A stretch of DNA of 46,937 nucleotides from Limisoma sp963590405 (GTDB taxonomy: Bacteria > Bacteroidota > Bacteroidia > Bacteroidales > Muribaculaceae): contig CAVAPE010000010.1 in assembly GCA_963590405.1 (NCBI GenBank), positions 1 through 46,937 on the forward strand, read 5' to 3'. A model generated the notes under the pieces. The model saw only the letters and a program-made list of their open reading frames with translations. It made no database searches and was not told the DNA's origin. Below are positions 17,696 to 25,523 of the stretch, piece after piece. The position numbers and the translations under genes were made by a program. The first letter of the stretch is position 1. Each line of letters begins with the position of its first letter.

Positions 17696-17793
17696 AGAAG
17701 CGCATAGAAAAGCCTAAGCGCTTAATGAAAAGAAGTCGGAGCGGACACCCGCCCCGACTTTTTTATTTATCAATGTAGACAGTCAGTTCTACT
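17696..17793. repeat. Left ~95-bp direct repeat flanking the Fic cassette
   Basis: The segment from agaagcgcatagaaaagcc to gttctact is repeated at 19348-19441. The two differ by a few substitutions and a four-base gap after gtagac. Each copy contains the same terminator hairpin. Together they bracket the Fic gene and the small ORF. Confidence 0.9.
17733..17764. terminator. Intrinsic terminator after pgi (bidirectional)
   Basis: Arms AAGTCGGAGCGG and CCGCCCCGACTT (12 bp, one A-C mismatch) around loop ACAC, followed by a T run. Purines AAAAG on the 5' side make it usable on both strands, so it can also stop Fic transcription. Confidence 0.9.
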
Positions 17794-17866
17794 ACCCTAT
17801 TTTGCGAAAAATCGTCCATAAAGGTATACGCCGTCTACCTTTTAAGGCATTTTCTTGCAAAAACGA

Positions 17867-18934
17867 CTATATGGAAGGAGTTATAATCAGTCTCCACGTT
17901 CCGCCATTTTCCGAGCGCTGAACGTATCCTTTTGAGATAAGTTGCTTGATTTGCTTGTTGACAGCAGCCACATTTATGCCAACCTCCTCCGAGAGTTTGG
18001 GTATCGTGATGTCGGGCTCGGAGAACATCAGATTCAGGATCTTGCTCGTAGATTCTGCTCGAAACATGACACGTTCGCCGTCGAACCACCACACTTTGTC
18101 GCCTCGCTCCGTCAGAAATCGAATGTTGTAGCCCACCTCTTCCACAAAGAGATTGGTGAAGTAGGTGAGGAACTGCTGTATGTCGCGCTTAGAGGCGTGT
18201 GCTCCCAACGAAGATGTCGCACCGACAGTAAGATCTGTTTTGTGGAGCGCTTCAAGATATTCGTTCTTCTTCCTGCTTCGCACCACAATCATAGGGTAGC
18301 CATGACGGCACAAAATGTAGTTTACCATCATTCTTGCGATTCGTCCATTTCCATCCTCAAAAGGGTGTATGCGGATGTAGCGGTAATGGAAGATTGCCGC
18401 CAGTTCCACTGGGGTGAACTTTCCCGACTGTTCCGCCTGATTGTACCAGTTCACAAGGTCGTACATTAGCGCTGGAGTTTCCTCTGGAGAGGCATATTCG
18501 AAGCGGTCGCCATAGCGGGTAATCACACTATTGGGTCGTGTCTTGTATTGTCCTGCATGAATTGTATAACTTGTCGTTTCGCCACCTGGCAGATTACGAT
18601 ACACAGTGTAGTCCTCCCTCAACAGAGTGTGGTGCAACTGACGGATAAAGTTCTGCGTGAGAGGAATGTCTTTCAACATAGCAGCCTCCGTCATCATCTT
18701 TAGACCAATATTGCTTGCCGTCATCTCCTGCACGTCCTTCACCTCCGCTTCTCCGACAACCTTGCCAAAAAGAAGCAGAATCTCCGTCTGTCCATACGTC
18801 AGTGTGTTACCTTCAATATGGTTGCTATTATAGTTGAAATCGATGGTAAACCTTCGGCTCAGCAGTTCCCTGTCACGTTCAGACAACGGCTGCAATGCTT
18901 GCCAACGATTCATTATGTTTTGCACCTTATCCAT
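17867..18934 (-). CDS. Fic family protein (AMPylator-type), class II, with C-terminal winged helix
   Basis: This 355-aa protein carries the Fic catalytic motif H-P-F-E-D-G-N-G-R-I-A-R at 190-201, so AMP transfer to a protein hydroxyl is expected. An N-terminal inhibitory motif S-N-H-I-E-G-N (37-43; consensus S/TxxxEG/N) marks it as class II, self-inhibited by an intramolecular helix. A target-binding flap region is plausible near G-G-E-T-T-S-Y (117-123). The last 80 residues look like a winged helix-turn-helix (I-P-K-L-S-E-E-V-G-I-N-V-A-A-V-N-K). Downstream of a 52-aa acidic ORF on the same strand and bracketed by direct repeats, it looks like acquired material. Targets unknown. Confidence 0.93.
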   Translation of the reverse strand: MDKVQNIMNRWQALQPLSERDRELLSRRFTIDFNYNSNHIEGNTLTYGQTEILLLFGKVVGEAEVKDVQEMTASNIGLKMMTEAAMLKDIPLTQNFIRQLHHTLLREDYTVYRNLPGGETTSYTIHAGQYKTRPNSVITRYGDRFEYASPEETPALMYDLVNWYNQAEQSGKFTPVELAAIFHYRYIRIHPFEDGNGRIARMMVNYILCRHGYPMIVVRSRKKNEYLEALHKTDLTVGATSSLGAHASKRDIQQFLTYFTNLFVEEVGYNIRFLTERGDKVWWFDGERVMFRAESTSKILNLMFSEPDITIPKLSEEVGINVAAVNKQIKQLISKGYVQRSENGGTWRLIITPSI

Positions 18935-19002
18935 AATGTCTTATTCTTCATTTAGTTATCACCATTCAAACATACTAATACTCATCGAAATCACAAATTT
19001 TT

Positions 19003-19161
19003 TCAACAATCTTCGTCGTGAGCGCCTGTTGGGTCGTCGGAAATGCGCTCATAGAAGCCATCGTCGTACATTTTGCGGCGGCGTTCTTTCTCTTCTGGAG
19101 GCAGGGCTTCCCACTCTTTCGCCAGTTCCCAAACCTTTTCAAATTCAATTTCGTTTGCCAT
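19003..19161 (-). CDS. Small acidic protein upstream of Fic
   Basis: A 52-aa frame beginning M-A-N-E-I-E-F-E-K-V-W-E-L-A-K-E-W and rich in Glu, Asp, Lys and Arg; largely helical in appearance, with tail D-D-P-T-G-A-H-D-E-D-C. An in-frame GTG at 19243-19245 would give 80 residues, but it overlaps the last base of a TAACTTTG -7 box (19245-19252). Start at the ATG at 19159-19161 is therefore preferred. The stop lies 68 bases before the Fic ATG, same strand, so cotranscription is likely. I do not recognise a family. A Fic-modulating role is only a guess from position. Confidence 0.55.
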   Translation of the reverse strand: MANEIEFEKVWELAKEWEALPPEEKERRRKMYDDGFYERISDDPTGAHDEDC

Positions 19162-19244
19162 ATCAGTGTTCGGTTTATATTCTTTTTTTTGCCCCTCTTT
19201 GGGCGGTTCTATTGAGGATTTTGATATTAGTTGTTTGTTAACCA

Positions 19245-19252
19245 CAAAGTTA
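19245..19252 (-). promoter_or_regulatory. Putative -7 box for the small ORF and Fic
   Basis: TAACTTTG on the minus strand, matching TAnnTTTG. It leaves a leader of roughly 80 bases before the preferred ATG and argues against the longer GTG start. Confidence 0.5.
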
Positions 19253-19347
19253 CGAGAAAATTTTCCAAAAATGTAGTTTTTTCACAAAAAATCGAAAGCC
19301 TTGGCATGGACTTGATGAGCGAGAGATAGGCAATGCAGAATCCCAAT

Positions 19348-19441
19348 AGAAGCGCATAGAAAAGCCTAAGCGCATACAGAAAAGAAGTCGGAGCGGACAC
19401 CCGCCCCGACTTTTTTATTCATCAATGTAGACTGTTCTACT
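19348..19441. repeat. Right ~95-bp direct repeat flanking the Fic cassette
   Basis: Second copy of the segment at 17696-17793, in the same orientation. It includes the identical terminator hairpin (19385-19416) and the flanking atagaaaagcctaagcgc and tcaatgtagac. It ends next to the 3' end of ATPase B. Confidence 0.9.
19385..19416. terminator. Second copy of the pgi-type terminator
   Basis: Same arms AAGTCGGAGCGG / CCGCCCCGACTT with loop ACAC and flanking T and A runs. Positioned to stop ATPase B transcription on the minus strand. Confidence 0.85.
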
Positions 19442-19460
19442 GCCCCCGTAGGCGGCGCTA
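19442..19460. repeat. GC-rich REP-like motif, copy 1
   Basis: GCCCCCGTAGGCGGCGCTA, resembling the elements at 30355-30380 and 35261-35280. Here it overlaps the ATPase B stop codon. Confidence 0.5.
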
Positions 19461-20594
19461 TATTTCTCCTTTCCAAAGCATTTTGAAGAAATCCATTACA
19501 TAAATGCACTCCACATCACCCATTCGGCGGTTGATGGGGTCAAGCGACACAATTAGCAGCCGGCTGTCGGGATAGTCGGAAGCAAACGATTTGAGCCCCT
19601 TGAGATGTCGCGGCTGCACCTCTTCCACCGACTTGATTTCTATTGCCACACGAGCATCTCCAATTACTGCATCCACCTCCTGCCCTGTATATGTACGCCA
19701 ATAACTCAATTGTTCATTTCTTTCGGAATATGCCAACCACGCCCTCAACTCCTGGATTACCAGATGTTCAAACGCATGTCCATAGTCGGCAGTACCCCTC
19801 ACCAACTCATTGCGGTGCAACAGATAATTTGCGACACCAACATCGAAATAATAGAAACGCGGAGCCTGCACCAAACGTCGTTTTATGGACTTTGTGAAAG
19901 CCGGCACATGAAATCCCAACAACGTGTCCTCCAATATCTCGAAATAATTAACCACCGTGTTGGCGCTCACACCACAATCCTGCGCAATATTGTTTTTGTT
20001 TACCATCTCACCATCAGTCAGGGCTGCCACCTCAAGAAAACGGCTAAAGGATTTCAGATTTCTTACCAACGCCTCTTCCTTGATTTCTTCTTTCAGATAA
20101 ACATCAATATACGCCGACAACCTGCGTTGCGGATTTTTTGCTAAATAATGAGGCGGCAGCATTCCGTAGTTGATGGCCTTTTGAAGGTCGAAATCGGGAA
20201 TCTCGGCGCTGACAAACGGGAACAAATAAACAGGATAAGCCCTGCCACCAAGCGTGTTGTAACCCTTTCTCTTCAATTTGCGCGCGCTCGAACCACAGAG
20301 GATGAAGACAATACCCTTCTCCGACATCAAACGGTGCACCTCATTGAGCAATGCGGGCACTTCTGGTATCTCGTCAATTATCACCAGCGTTCCGCTCGGC
20401 TTGTCGCAAAGCATCTCGTAGAGCAACACTGGACGCTGCTCAAATCTCTGTTTCAATTCGGTGTTAAGCAAGTCGATATAGATATTGTTAGGAAATTTCT
20501 GACGCAAGAAGGTACTTTTGCCTGTTTGGCGTGCTCCAAACAAGAACACACTATCCTCTAAATCACTATCAATATGGCATATACGATTTATCAT
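19458..20594 (-). CDS. AAA ATPase with DUF4143 domain (copy B)
   Basis: This 378-aa member of the AAA_14/DUF4143 family has Walker A G-A-R-Q-T-G-K-S (20-27), Walker B L-V-I-I-D-E-I-P (70-77), sensor-like C-G-S-S-A-R, and the C-terminal nuclease-like core G-Q-E-V-D-A-V-I then I-E-I-K-S. It shares architecture with copies A and C but is divergent in sequence, so recent local duplication is unlikely. Transcription probably starts at the -7 box at 20700-20707, giving a leader of about 100 bases that contains both 27-bp palindromes. No partner gene is adjacent. Cellular function is unknown. Confidence 0.9.
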   Translation of the reverse strand: MINRICHIDSDLEDSVFLFGARQTGKSTFLRQKFPNNIYIDLLNTELKQRFEQRPVLLYEMLCDKPSGTLVIIDEIPEVPALLNEVHRLMSEKGIVFILCGSSARKLKRKGYNTLGGRAYPVYLFPFVSAEIPDFDLQKAINYGMLPPHYLAKNPQRRLSAYIDVYLKEEIKEEALVRNLKSFSRFLEVAALTDGEMVNKNNIAQDCGVSANTVVNYFEILEDTLLGFHVPAFTKSIKRRLVQAPRFYYFDVGVANYLLHRNELVRGTADYGHAFEHLVIQELRAWLAYSERNEQLSYWRTYTGQEVDAVIGDARVAIEIKSVEEVQPRHLKGLKSFASDYPDSRLLIVSLDPINRRMGDVECIYVMDFFKMLWKGEI

Positions 20595-20640
20595 ATCTCT
20601 ATTTTTATACTACATTAATGCCTAATACAGTCCTTGCCTA

Positions 20641-20699
20641 TTGCGGATTTTCAATGAAAATCCGCAACGCTACTGCAGATTTTCAATGAAAATCCGCAA
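20641..20699. repeat. Two tandem 27-bp palindromes in the ATPase B leader
   Basis: 20641-20667 is a perfect palindrome with arms TTGCGGATTTTCA and TGAAAATCCGCAA around a single A. 20673-20699 repeats it with left arm CTGCAGATTTTCA (two mismatches) and an intact right arm. The spacer is five bases. They lie immediately downstream of a TATCTTTG -7 box for ATPase B. This suits a dimeric repressor site pair or two RNA hairpins in the leader. Confidence 0.92.
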
Positions 20700-20707
20700 C
20701 AAAGATA
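20700..20707 (-). promoter_or_regulatory. Putative -7 box for ATPase B
   Basis: TATCTTTG on the minus strand, directly abutting the tandem palindromes, so any protein bound there would overlap the transcription start. Confidence 0.5.
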
Positions 20708-20784
20708 TTGTCAATCATCCTAAAATCCAAAAGATTTTCCTGATTTTTGTGGGGGTGGAATTTGGAGGGGTGTGGCGGATTAAC

Positions 20785-20792
20785 TAAATTTG
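20785..20792 (+). promoter_or_regulatory. Putative -7 box for the GYF_2/DUF805 gene
   Basis: TAAATTTG, matching TAnnTTTG, with a leader of about 60 bases to the ATG at 20857. Confidence 0.45.
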
Positions 20793-20856
20793 CTGCAATG
20801 TATGGGGTACAACACTATCCATCAGATTTTTATTAACCATTAAACACATAACGATT

Positions 20857-21465
20857 ATGAAATACTACATCGCCAACAACGGCCAGCAGTTCGGCCCGTT
20901 TGATGTGAAGGACCTTCTTGCCAACGGTCTCAACCAGAGTTCGTTGGTGTGGTGCGAAGGCATGGTCAACTGGATGCCTGCAACGCAGGTGCCTGAGGTG
21001 TCACAACTGTTTAACCAAGTGCCGCCCGCAGTGCCTCCGACACAGCCACAACAGCAGCCCTACCAGCCGCAGGGCTATCAACAGCAACAACAATATCAGC
21101 AAGGTTATCAGCCTCAGTATCAACCGCAAGGCTATCAGCAATGCCGGCAGTCGATGGGTTTCGGCGAAGCCATCAAGGTGTGCTTCAGCAAGTTTGCCGA
21201 CTTCGACGGTCGCGCTTCGCAAGCCGAGTTCTGGTGGTTTTTCCTCTTCACCATAATCGTGTCGTTCGTAACCTACGGCTTCGGTTGCATCGTCACTCTC
21301 CTGCCGTCGCTCGCAGTGGGCTCACGCCGCCTGCACGACACTGGACATAGCGGTTGGTTCCAACTCCTGAGCATTGTCCCGATTGTAGGTCTCATCCTCA
21401 TCTACTGGTTTGCCATCAACGGCGACGAGGGCAACAACATGTACGGTCCGCAGCCATTAAAATAA
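20857..21465 (+). CDS. GYF_2-DUF805 membrane protein
   Basis: This 202-aa protein has three parts. Residues 1-52 form a GYF_2 (DUF4339) domain with G-P-F-D-V-K-D-L-L, V-W-C-E-G-M-V-N-W and P-A-T-Q-V-P-E; such domains are thought to bind proline-rich or other protein partners. Residues 53-100 are a low-complexity Gln/Pro/Tyr linker (repeats of Y-Q-P-Q-G-Y-Q). Residues about 104-200 are a DUF805 membrane domain with F-A-D-F-D-G-R-A-S-Q-A-E-F-W, two or three hydrophobic segments and R-R-L-H-D-T-G-H-S-G-W. It probably sits in the inner membrane with the GYF domain in the cytoplasm. Function unknown. It has its own -7 box. Confidence 0.9.
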   Translation: MKYYIANNGQQFGPFDVKDLLANGLNQSSLVWCEGMVNWMPATQVPEVSQLFNQVPPAVPPTQPQQQPYQPQGYQQQQQYQQGYQPQYQPQGYQQCRQSMGFGEAIKVCFSKFADFDGRASQAEFWWFFLFTIIVSFVTYGFGCIVTLLPSLAVGSRRLHDTGHSGWFQLLSIVPIVGLILIYWFAINGDEGNNMYGPQPLK

Positions 21466-21495
21466 GATTTTCTTTGTTCTTCCATTTTGTTGTCA

Positions 21496-21503
21496 TATTT
21501 TTG
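21496..21503 (+). promoter_or_regulatory. Putative -7 box for the PatB-like gene
   Basis: TATTTTTG, 17 bases before the ATG at 21521. Confidence 0.4.
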
Positions 21504-21520
21504 TAAAAAATGGACTGGCT

Positions 21521-22711
21521 ATGGATTTTGACAAGATTGTAGACCGCCGCCACACCGACTGCGTGAAGCACGACGGCATGGCAGAATTTTTCGGCCGCGA
21601 CGACCTTATCCCCCTTTGGGTGGCTGATATGGACTTCGAGGTGTGCCCTGCCATCACGGAGGCACTACGCCACCGCTTGGAGCATCCGGTGTATGGCTAC
21701 GCCGTGACGCCCGACAGTTACTGGCAGTCGATTGTCGACTGGGCTGAGAGCCGCCACCATCTGGAGGTAACGAAGGAGGAAATCACCTTCGTGCCAGGCA
21801 TTGTGCGCGGCTTGGCACTGGCACTGCTTGCGCTCACCGACGAGGGCGACAAAATCATCATCCAACAACCAGTCTATCACCCCTTCCGCCACATCATCGA
21901 GGGCAACCGCCGCAAGGTGGTCAACAATCCGCTACGCATTGCCGCCGACGGCTCGGCTACGATCGACATAGCCCTGCTGGAGAAGCAGATTGAGGAAGAA
22001 AAGCCGCGGATGCTGATGCTCTGCAACCCCCACAACCCCGGCGGCTTCGTATGGAGCCGCGAGACACTGGCGGAGGTGGCTGAAGTGTGTGCCCGCCACG
22101 GCGTGATTGTGGCGAGCGATGAAATCCACGGCGACCTCGAGTTGTTTGGCAATCGCTACACCCCATTTCTCAGCGTGAGCGACGCGGCGCGGGAGATTGG
22201 CATCAGTTTTGCAGCACCGTCAAAGACGTTCAACATCGCCGGCATCGTGAGTTCGTGGTGCGCAGTGAAGAACCCTTCGCTCCGCCGCCGCTTCTTCACA
22301 TGGCTAACGGTCAACGAGTTCAACTCGCCCACCTTCGTGCAGACCATCGCCACCGAAGCAGCCTACCGCCACGGCAGTGCGTGGCTCGACGAGGCGATAG
22401 CCTACATTGAGGGCAACATCCTCTTCGTGGAGCAGTATCTCGGCAGCCACATCCCCGACATCAAGCCAGTGCGCCCACAAGCCTCGTTTCTCGTGTGGCT
22501 CGACTGCACCGCCCTGGGACTTGAGGGGCAGGAACTGACAAGCCTGTTTGTCGACGGTGCACACTTAGGGCTCAACGACGGCGAGATTTTCGGTCCCGGC
22601 GGCGAGCGCCACATGCGCCTCAACGTGGGCTGTCCACGGAGTGTGCTCAAGCAAGCCATGGGGCAACTGGAGCAGGCGGTGAACAGGTATAAAGAACAGA
22701 AAACGAAATGA
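21521..22711 (+). CDS. PatB/MalY-type PLP-dependent C-S lyase (cystathionine beta-lyase)
   Basis: This 396-aa fold-type I PLP enzyme belongs to the MalY/PatB aminotransferase-like branch. These enzymes usually cleave C-S bonds of cystathionine or cysteine to give pyruvate, ammonia and a thiol. The N-terminus D-K-I-V-D-R-R-H-T-D-C-V-K-H-D and P-L-W-V-A-D-M-D-F (31-39) are characteristic. N-P-H-N-P-G-G is at 169-175, S-D-E-I-H-G-D at 199-205, and the Schiff-base lysine K235 lies in A-P-S-K-T-F-N. The C-terminal end has R-L-N-V-G-C-P-R-S. Cytoplasmic. The next gene starts within its stop (ATGA), so they are translationally coupled. Exact substrate is not readable. Confidence 0.9.
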   Translation: MDFDKIVDRRHTDCVKHDGMAEFFGRDDLIPLWVADMDFEVCPAITEALRHRLEHPVYGYAVTPDSYWQSIVDWAESRHHLEVTKEEITFVPGIVRGLALALLALTDEGDKIIIQQPVYHPFRHIIEGNRRKVVNNPLRIAADGSATIDIALLEKQIEEEKPRMLMLCNPHNPGGFVWSRETLAEVAEVCARHGVIVASDEIHGDLELFGNRYTPFLSVSDAAREIGISFAAPSKTFNIAGIVSSWCAVKNPSLRRRFFTWLTVNEFNSPTFVQTIATEAAYRHGSAWLDEAIAYIEGNILFVEQYLGSHIPDIKPVRPQASFLVWLDCTALGLEGQELTSLFVDGAHLGLNDGEIFGPGGERHMRLNVGCPRSVLKQAMGQLEQAVNRYKEQKTK

Positions 22712-23223
22712 AATACAACGACGAAGACGACAAATGTTTAGGCATCGCCGGCATGGCGATAGGCATATCGATATGGAACGGAGAGGAACTCCTCTACCAG
22801 ATTGACCTCGACAACGAGGATGGGGACTACATCTCATTCACCCCCGACTTCTATTTCAACGGCAATCCCGCCATGTCGCCCGTCGACTCGTGGCACGCCA
22901 CGCTGAAGCACTATCAGATGACGGTGGGTATGCTCATAGCCAACCTCATGAGCCGCTCGCTCCCGTCGAATAAGCCCTTCCGCTTTTCCGACGCCAAGCG
23001 GGCAATCTTCGACGAGGTGGCTGAAGAAGGCAAGCGGTCGTGCCAACTGGAGGACGACGAGATACGCCAACTCTTCCAGGAAACATTCAGTTACCTTGAG
23101 CAGGTGTTTAGCAACCACTCCGTGCGCACCATCGCCCACACCTTTGCCAACCGCCTCAAGGACAGCCGCCGCCTCACCAACTACGAGGTGAAGGAACTGC
23201 TGGGCATGCTCAGCGACGATTAG
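22708..23223 (+). CDS. Unrecognised 171-aa protein, coupled to the C-S lyase
   Basis: The ATG overlaps the C-S lyase stop by four bases. The protein is soluble and acidic at the N-terminus (N-D-E-D-D-K-C-L-G-I-A-G-M-A-I-G), with beta-rich segments up to about residue 60, then helices. A central stretch has D-S-W-H-A-T-L-K-H-Y-Q-M-T-V-G-M-L-I-A-N, and the end is T-N-Y-E-V-K-E-L-L-G-M-L-S. No signal peptide or membrane segment is seen. I do not recognise the family; it looks like a conserved Bacteroidales hypothetical. Coupling to the lyase is the only functional hint. Confidence 0.8.
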   Translation: MKYNDEDDKCLGIAGMAIGISIWNGEELLYQIDLDNEDGDYISFTPDFYFNGNPAMSPVDSWHATLKHYQMTVGMLIANLMSRSLPSNKPFRFSDAKRAIFDEVAEEGKRSCQLEDDEIRQLFQETFSYLEQVFSNHSVRTIAHTFANRLKDSRRLTNYEVKELLGMLSDD

Positions 23224-23252
23224 AAGCAATCTACAAAAACATAAAGGCAAAA

Positions 23253-23669
23253 ATGAAAACGAAAAAAGCAATCCTCGGCATCGCCCTTGCTGGCGCAGCC
23301 ATCGTGGCTGCCACGGTAATGACCTCCGCAGGCAAGGCCGACGAGGTGATGACTCGCACCGCCGACGGCACCTATGTGGTCAACACCACCACCCTCGCCG
23401 GCGCAGTGAAAGGCTATGCTGGCGCTACCCCGCTGAAAATCTACATCAAAAACGACAAAGTGGTCAAGGTCGAAGCCCTTCCAAACCAAGAAACCAAGGG
23501 CGTGTTTGCGCGCGTAAAGCACTCATTGCTTGGCAAATGGGACGGCAGTACGGTGAAGGCTGCAGCAAAGATGAACGTCGATGCCGTGAGCGGCGCAACC
23601 TATTCGAGCAACGCCGTGAAAGAAAACGTGAAACGCGGCTTGGCATACTACAAAAAACACCGCAAATAA
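23253..23669 (+). CDS. FMN-binding domain protein, exported
   Basis: This 138-aa protein has an N-terminal hydrophobic signal or anchor (about 5-26) and an FMN_bind domain over the rest. Its C-terminal V-D-A-V-S-G-A-T-Y-S-S (109-119) is the attachment signature where FMN is joined to a threonine by ApbE in RnfG/NqrC-type proteins; T116 is the likely site. No ApbE or electron-transfer complex is in the window. It lies 29 bases behind the 171-aa gene, so the three form a likely operon. A role as periplasmic flavoprotein electron carrier is inferred from the family, not shown. Confidence 0.85.
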   Translation: MKTKKAILGIALAGAAIVAATVMTSAGKADEVMTRTADGTYVVNTTTLAGAVKGYAGATPLKIYIKNDKVVKVEALPNQETKGVFARVKHSLLGKWDGSTVKAAAKMNVDAVSGATYSSNAVKENVKRGLAYYKKHRK

Positions 23670-23692
23670 GTTCGCCGAGCAGAAAAAAAGAT

Positions 23693-23700
23693 TAACTTTG
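23693..23700 (+). promoter_or_regulatory. Putative -7 box for dnaX
   Basis: TAACTTTG ending four bases before the dnaX ATG. If used, the message would begin at or beside the start codon. Confidence 0.55.
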
Positions 23701-23704
23701 CCGT

Positions 23705-25504
23705 ATGGAAAGTTATATCGTTTCGGCAAGAAAATACCGCCCGGCGACGTTTAAATCGGTGGTTGGCCAGCACGCGCTCGTCAACACCTTGAAAAACGCC
23801 ATCACCTCGGGCCGTCTCGCCCATTCCTACCTGTTCTGCGGACAGCGAGGCGTGGGAAAGACCACGATGGCGCGCATCTTTGCCAAAGCCATCAACTGCG
23901 AGCATCTCACTGCCGACGGAGAGCCTTGCAACGAGTGCGAATCGTGCAGGGCATTCAACGAGCAGCGCTCGCTCAACATCATCGAACTCGACGCCGCGTC
24001 GAACAACAGCGTGGACGACATCCGGCAACTCACCGAGCAGGTGCTCATACCGCCAGTCACGGGTCGCTACCGCGTGTTTATCGTCGACGAGGTGCACATG
24101 CTTTCCACAGCCGCCTTCAACGCGTTCCTCAAAACGCTTGAAGAGCCGCCGAAATATGTGATATTCATCCTCGCCACCACCGAGCGGCAGAAAATCCTGC
24201 CCACCATCCTATCGCGTTGCCAAAAATACGACTTCCAGCGCATCACGCCTTCCGACATCGCCGAGCAACTGAAATACGTTGCCGACCACGAGGGCTACAC
24301 CACCGAGCCAGAAGCGCTCAACGTGATAGCGCAGAAGGCCGACGGCGCCATGCGCGACGCCTTGTCGATATTCGACCAAGTGGCAGCCGCCTCGCTTGGC
24401 AACATCACCTACCACGCCACTATCGACAACCTCAACATCCTTGACTACGACTACTATTTCCGCCTTGTCGATGCCTTCGTGGCGGGCAATGTGGAGCAGT
24501 CGCTGCTCATCTACAAGGAGGTGCGCGACCACGGCTTCGACTCGAAGGTGTTTGTCAACGGCGTGGCAAGCCATCTGCGTGAACTCGTGGTGGCTCATTC
24601 GCCCGAACTCGTGCCGCTGATGGAAGCCACCGGCGAGATTGCTGAGCGCTACAAGCAGCAGGCAGCCAAATGTCCGCTCGCCAAACTCTATGCGGCGATG
24701 GACCACTGCAACACGTGCGACCTCAACTACAATAGCGCAACCAACAAGCGCTTCCTCATCGAACTGACGCTGATAAAGATTTGCCAGCTTTTTAGCGATG
24801 AGGCCCCTGCACAACCTCAACAACAACAGTTGAAGAAGTTGGCTCCAACGGCAGCCCCCGCAGCGCAGACCCCCAAGGCGCAACCAGCGCCCCAAGCCGC
24901 TCCGAGGGTGCAGGCACAGCCTCAACATCAGGCACAACAACCGCAGGTTGCCCCGGTTCAGGCAACCGTCCAGCGTCCCATAGTCCGCACCCCAGCCGCC
25001 TCTGGCGGACTGCGTGTTGCTGGGCTCAACACGGTGTCGATAAAAGCCACTCTGGCAAGCAATCCAGCGATGCCCACAGCGACAGCCGCGCCCACAGCCA
25101 CCGCAGAGAAGAAAGCCGCGCCGCAGCCCACAGGACCGCGTGCGGAGGCTTACACCGACGAGGACTTCAAGGAGAGTTGGCGCATCTTCGTGCGCGCCCA
25201 CAAGAAGGAGTCGCTGCTCTACAACGCAATGATTACTGGTTTCCCTGAACGCATCTCGGGCGACAACTATGAGTTCTTCGTGAGCAACCCAGCCCAGAAG
25301 GAGAAAATCGAGTCGATGATGCCCGAAATCATGCAGTCCATCCGCAGCACGCTGAAAAACGACAACGTGACGCTCACCATCAAGGTGATGGACCGCCGAC
25401 CGGAGGAAAAAGTGTGGACCCAGCGCGAACTGATGACGGAGGCTGCCCAGCGCAACCCCAAGGTGCTGGAATTCATAAAGAAATACCGTTTGAGCATGAC
25501 TTGA
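23705..25504 (+). CDS. dnaX: DNA polymerase III gamma/tau subunit
   Basis: This 599-aa clamp-loader ATPase loads the sliding clamp at the replication fork. Domain I has Walker A G-Q-R-G-V-G-K-T (46-53), a four-cysteine zinc module (C65, C75, C78, C81), L-D-A-A-S-N-N-S (95-102) and Walker B V-D-E-V-H-M-L-S (127-134). An A-T-T-E-R and a sensor region follow. Residues about 365-475 are a low-complexity Ala/Pro/Gln linker. The tail after A-Y-T-D-E-D-F-K-E-S-W is the Bacteroidota tau-like C-terminal domain. No A-rich slippery frameshift site was obvious, so I call one full-length product. The -7 box abuts the start. Confidence 0.96.
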   Translation: MESYIVSARKYRPATFKSVVGQHALVNTLKNAITSGRLAHSYLFCGQRGVGKTTMARIFAKAINCEHLTADGEPCNECESCRAFNEQRSLNIIELDAASNNSVDDIRQLTEQVLIPPVTGRYRVFIVDEVHMLSTAAFNAFLKTLEEPPKYVIFILATTERQKILPTILSRCQKYDFQRITPSDIAEQLKYVADHEGYTTEPEALNVIAQKADGAMRDALSIFDQVAAASLGNITYHATIDNLNILDYDYYFRLVDAFVAGNVEQSLLIYKEVRDHGFDSKVFVNGVASHLRELVVAHSPELVPLMEATGEIAERYKQQAAKCPLAKLYAAMDHCNTCDLNYNSATNKRFLIELTLIKICQLFSDEAPAQPQQQQLKKLAPTAAPAAQTPKAQPAPQAAPRVQAQPQHQAQQPQVAPVQATVQRPIVRTPAASGGLRVAGLNTVSIKATLASNPAMPTATAAPTATAEKKAAPQPTGPRAEAYTDEDFKESWRIFVRAHKKESLLYNAMITGFPERISGDNYEFFVSNPAQKEKIESMMPEIMQSIRSTLKNDNVTLTIKVMDRRPEEKVWTQRELMTEAAQRNPKVLEFIKKYRLSMT

Positions 25505-25523
25505 TCATGCCACCAATGCTACA

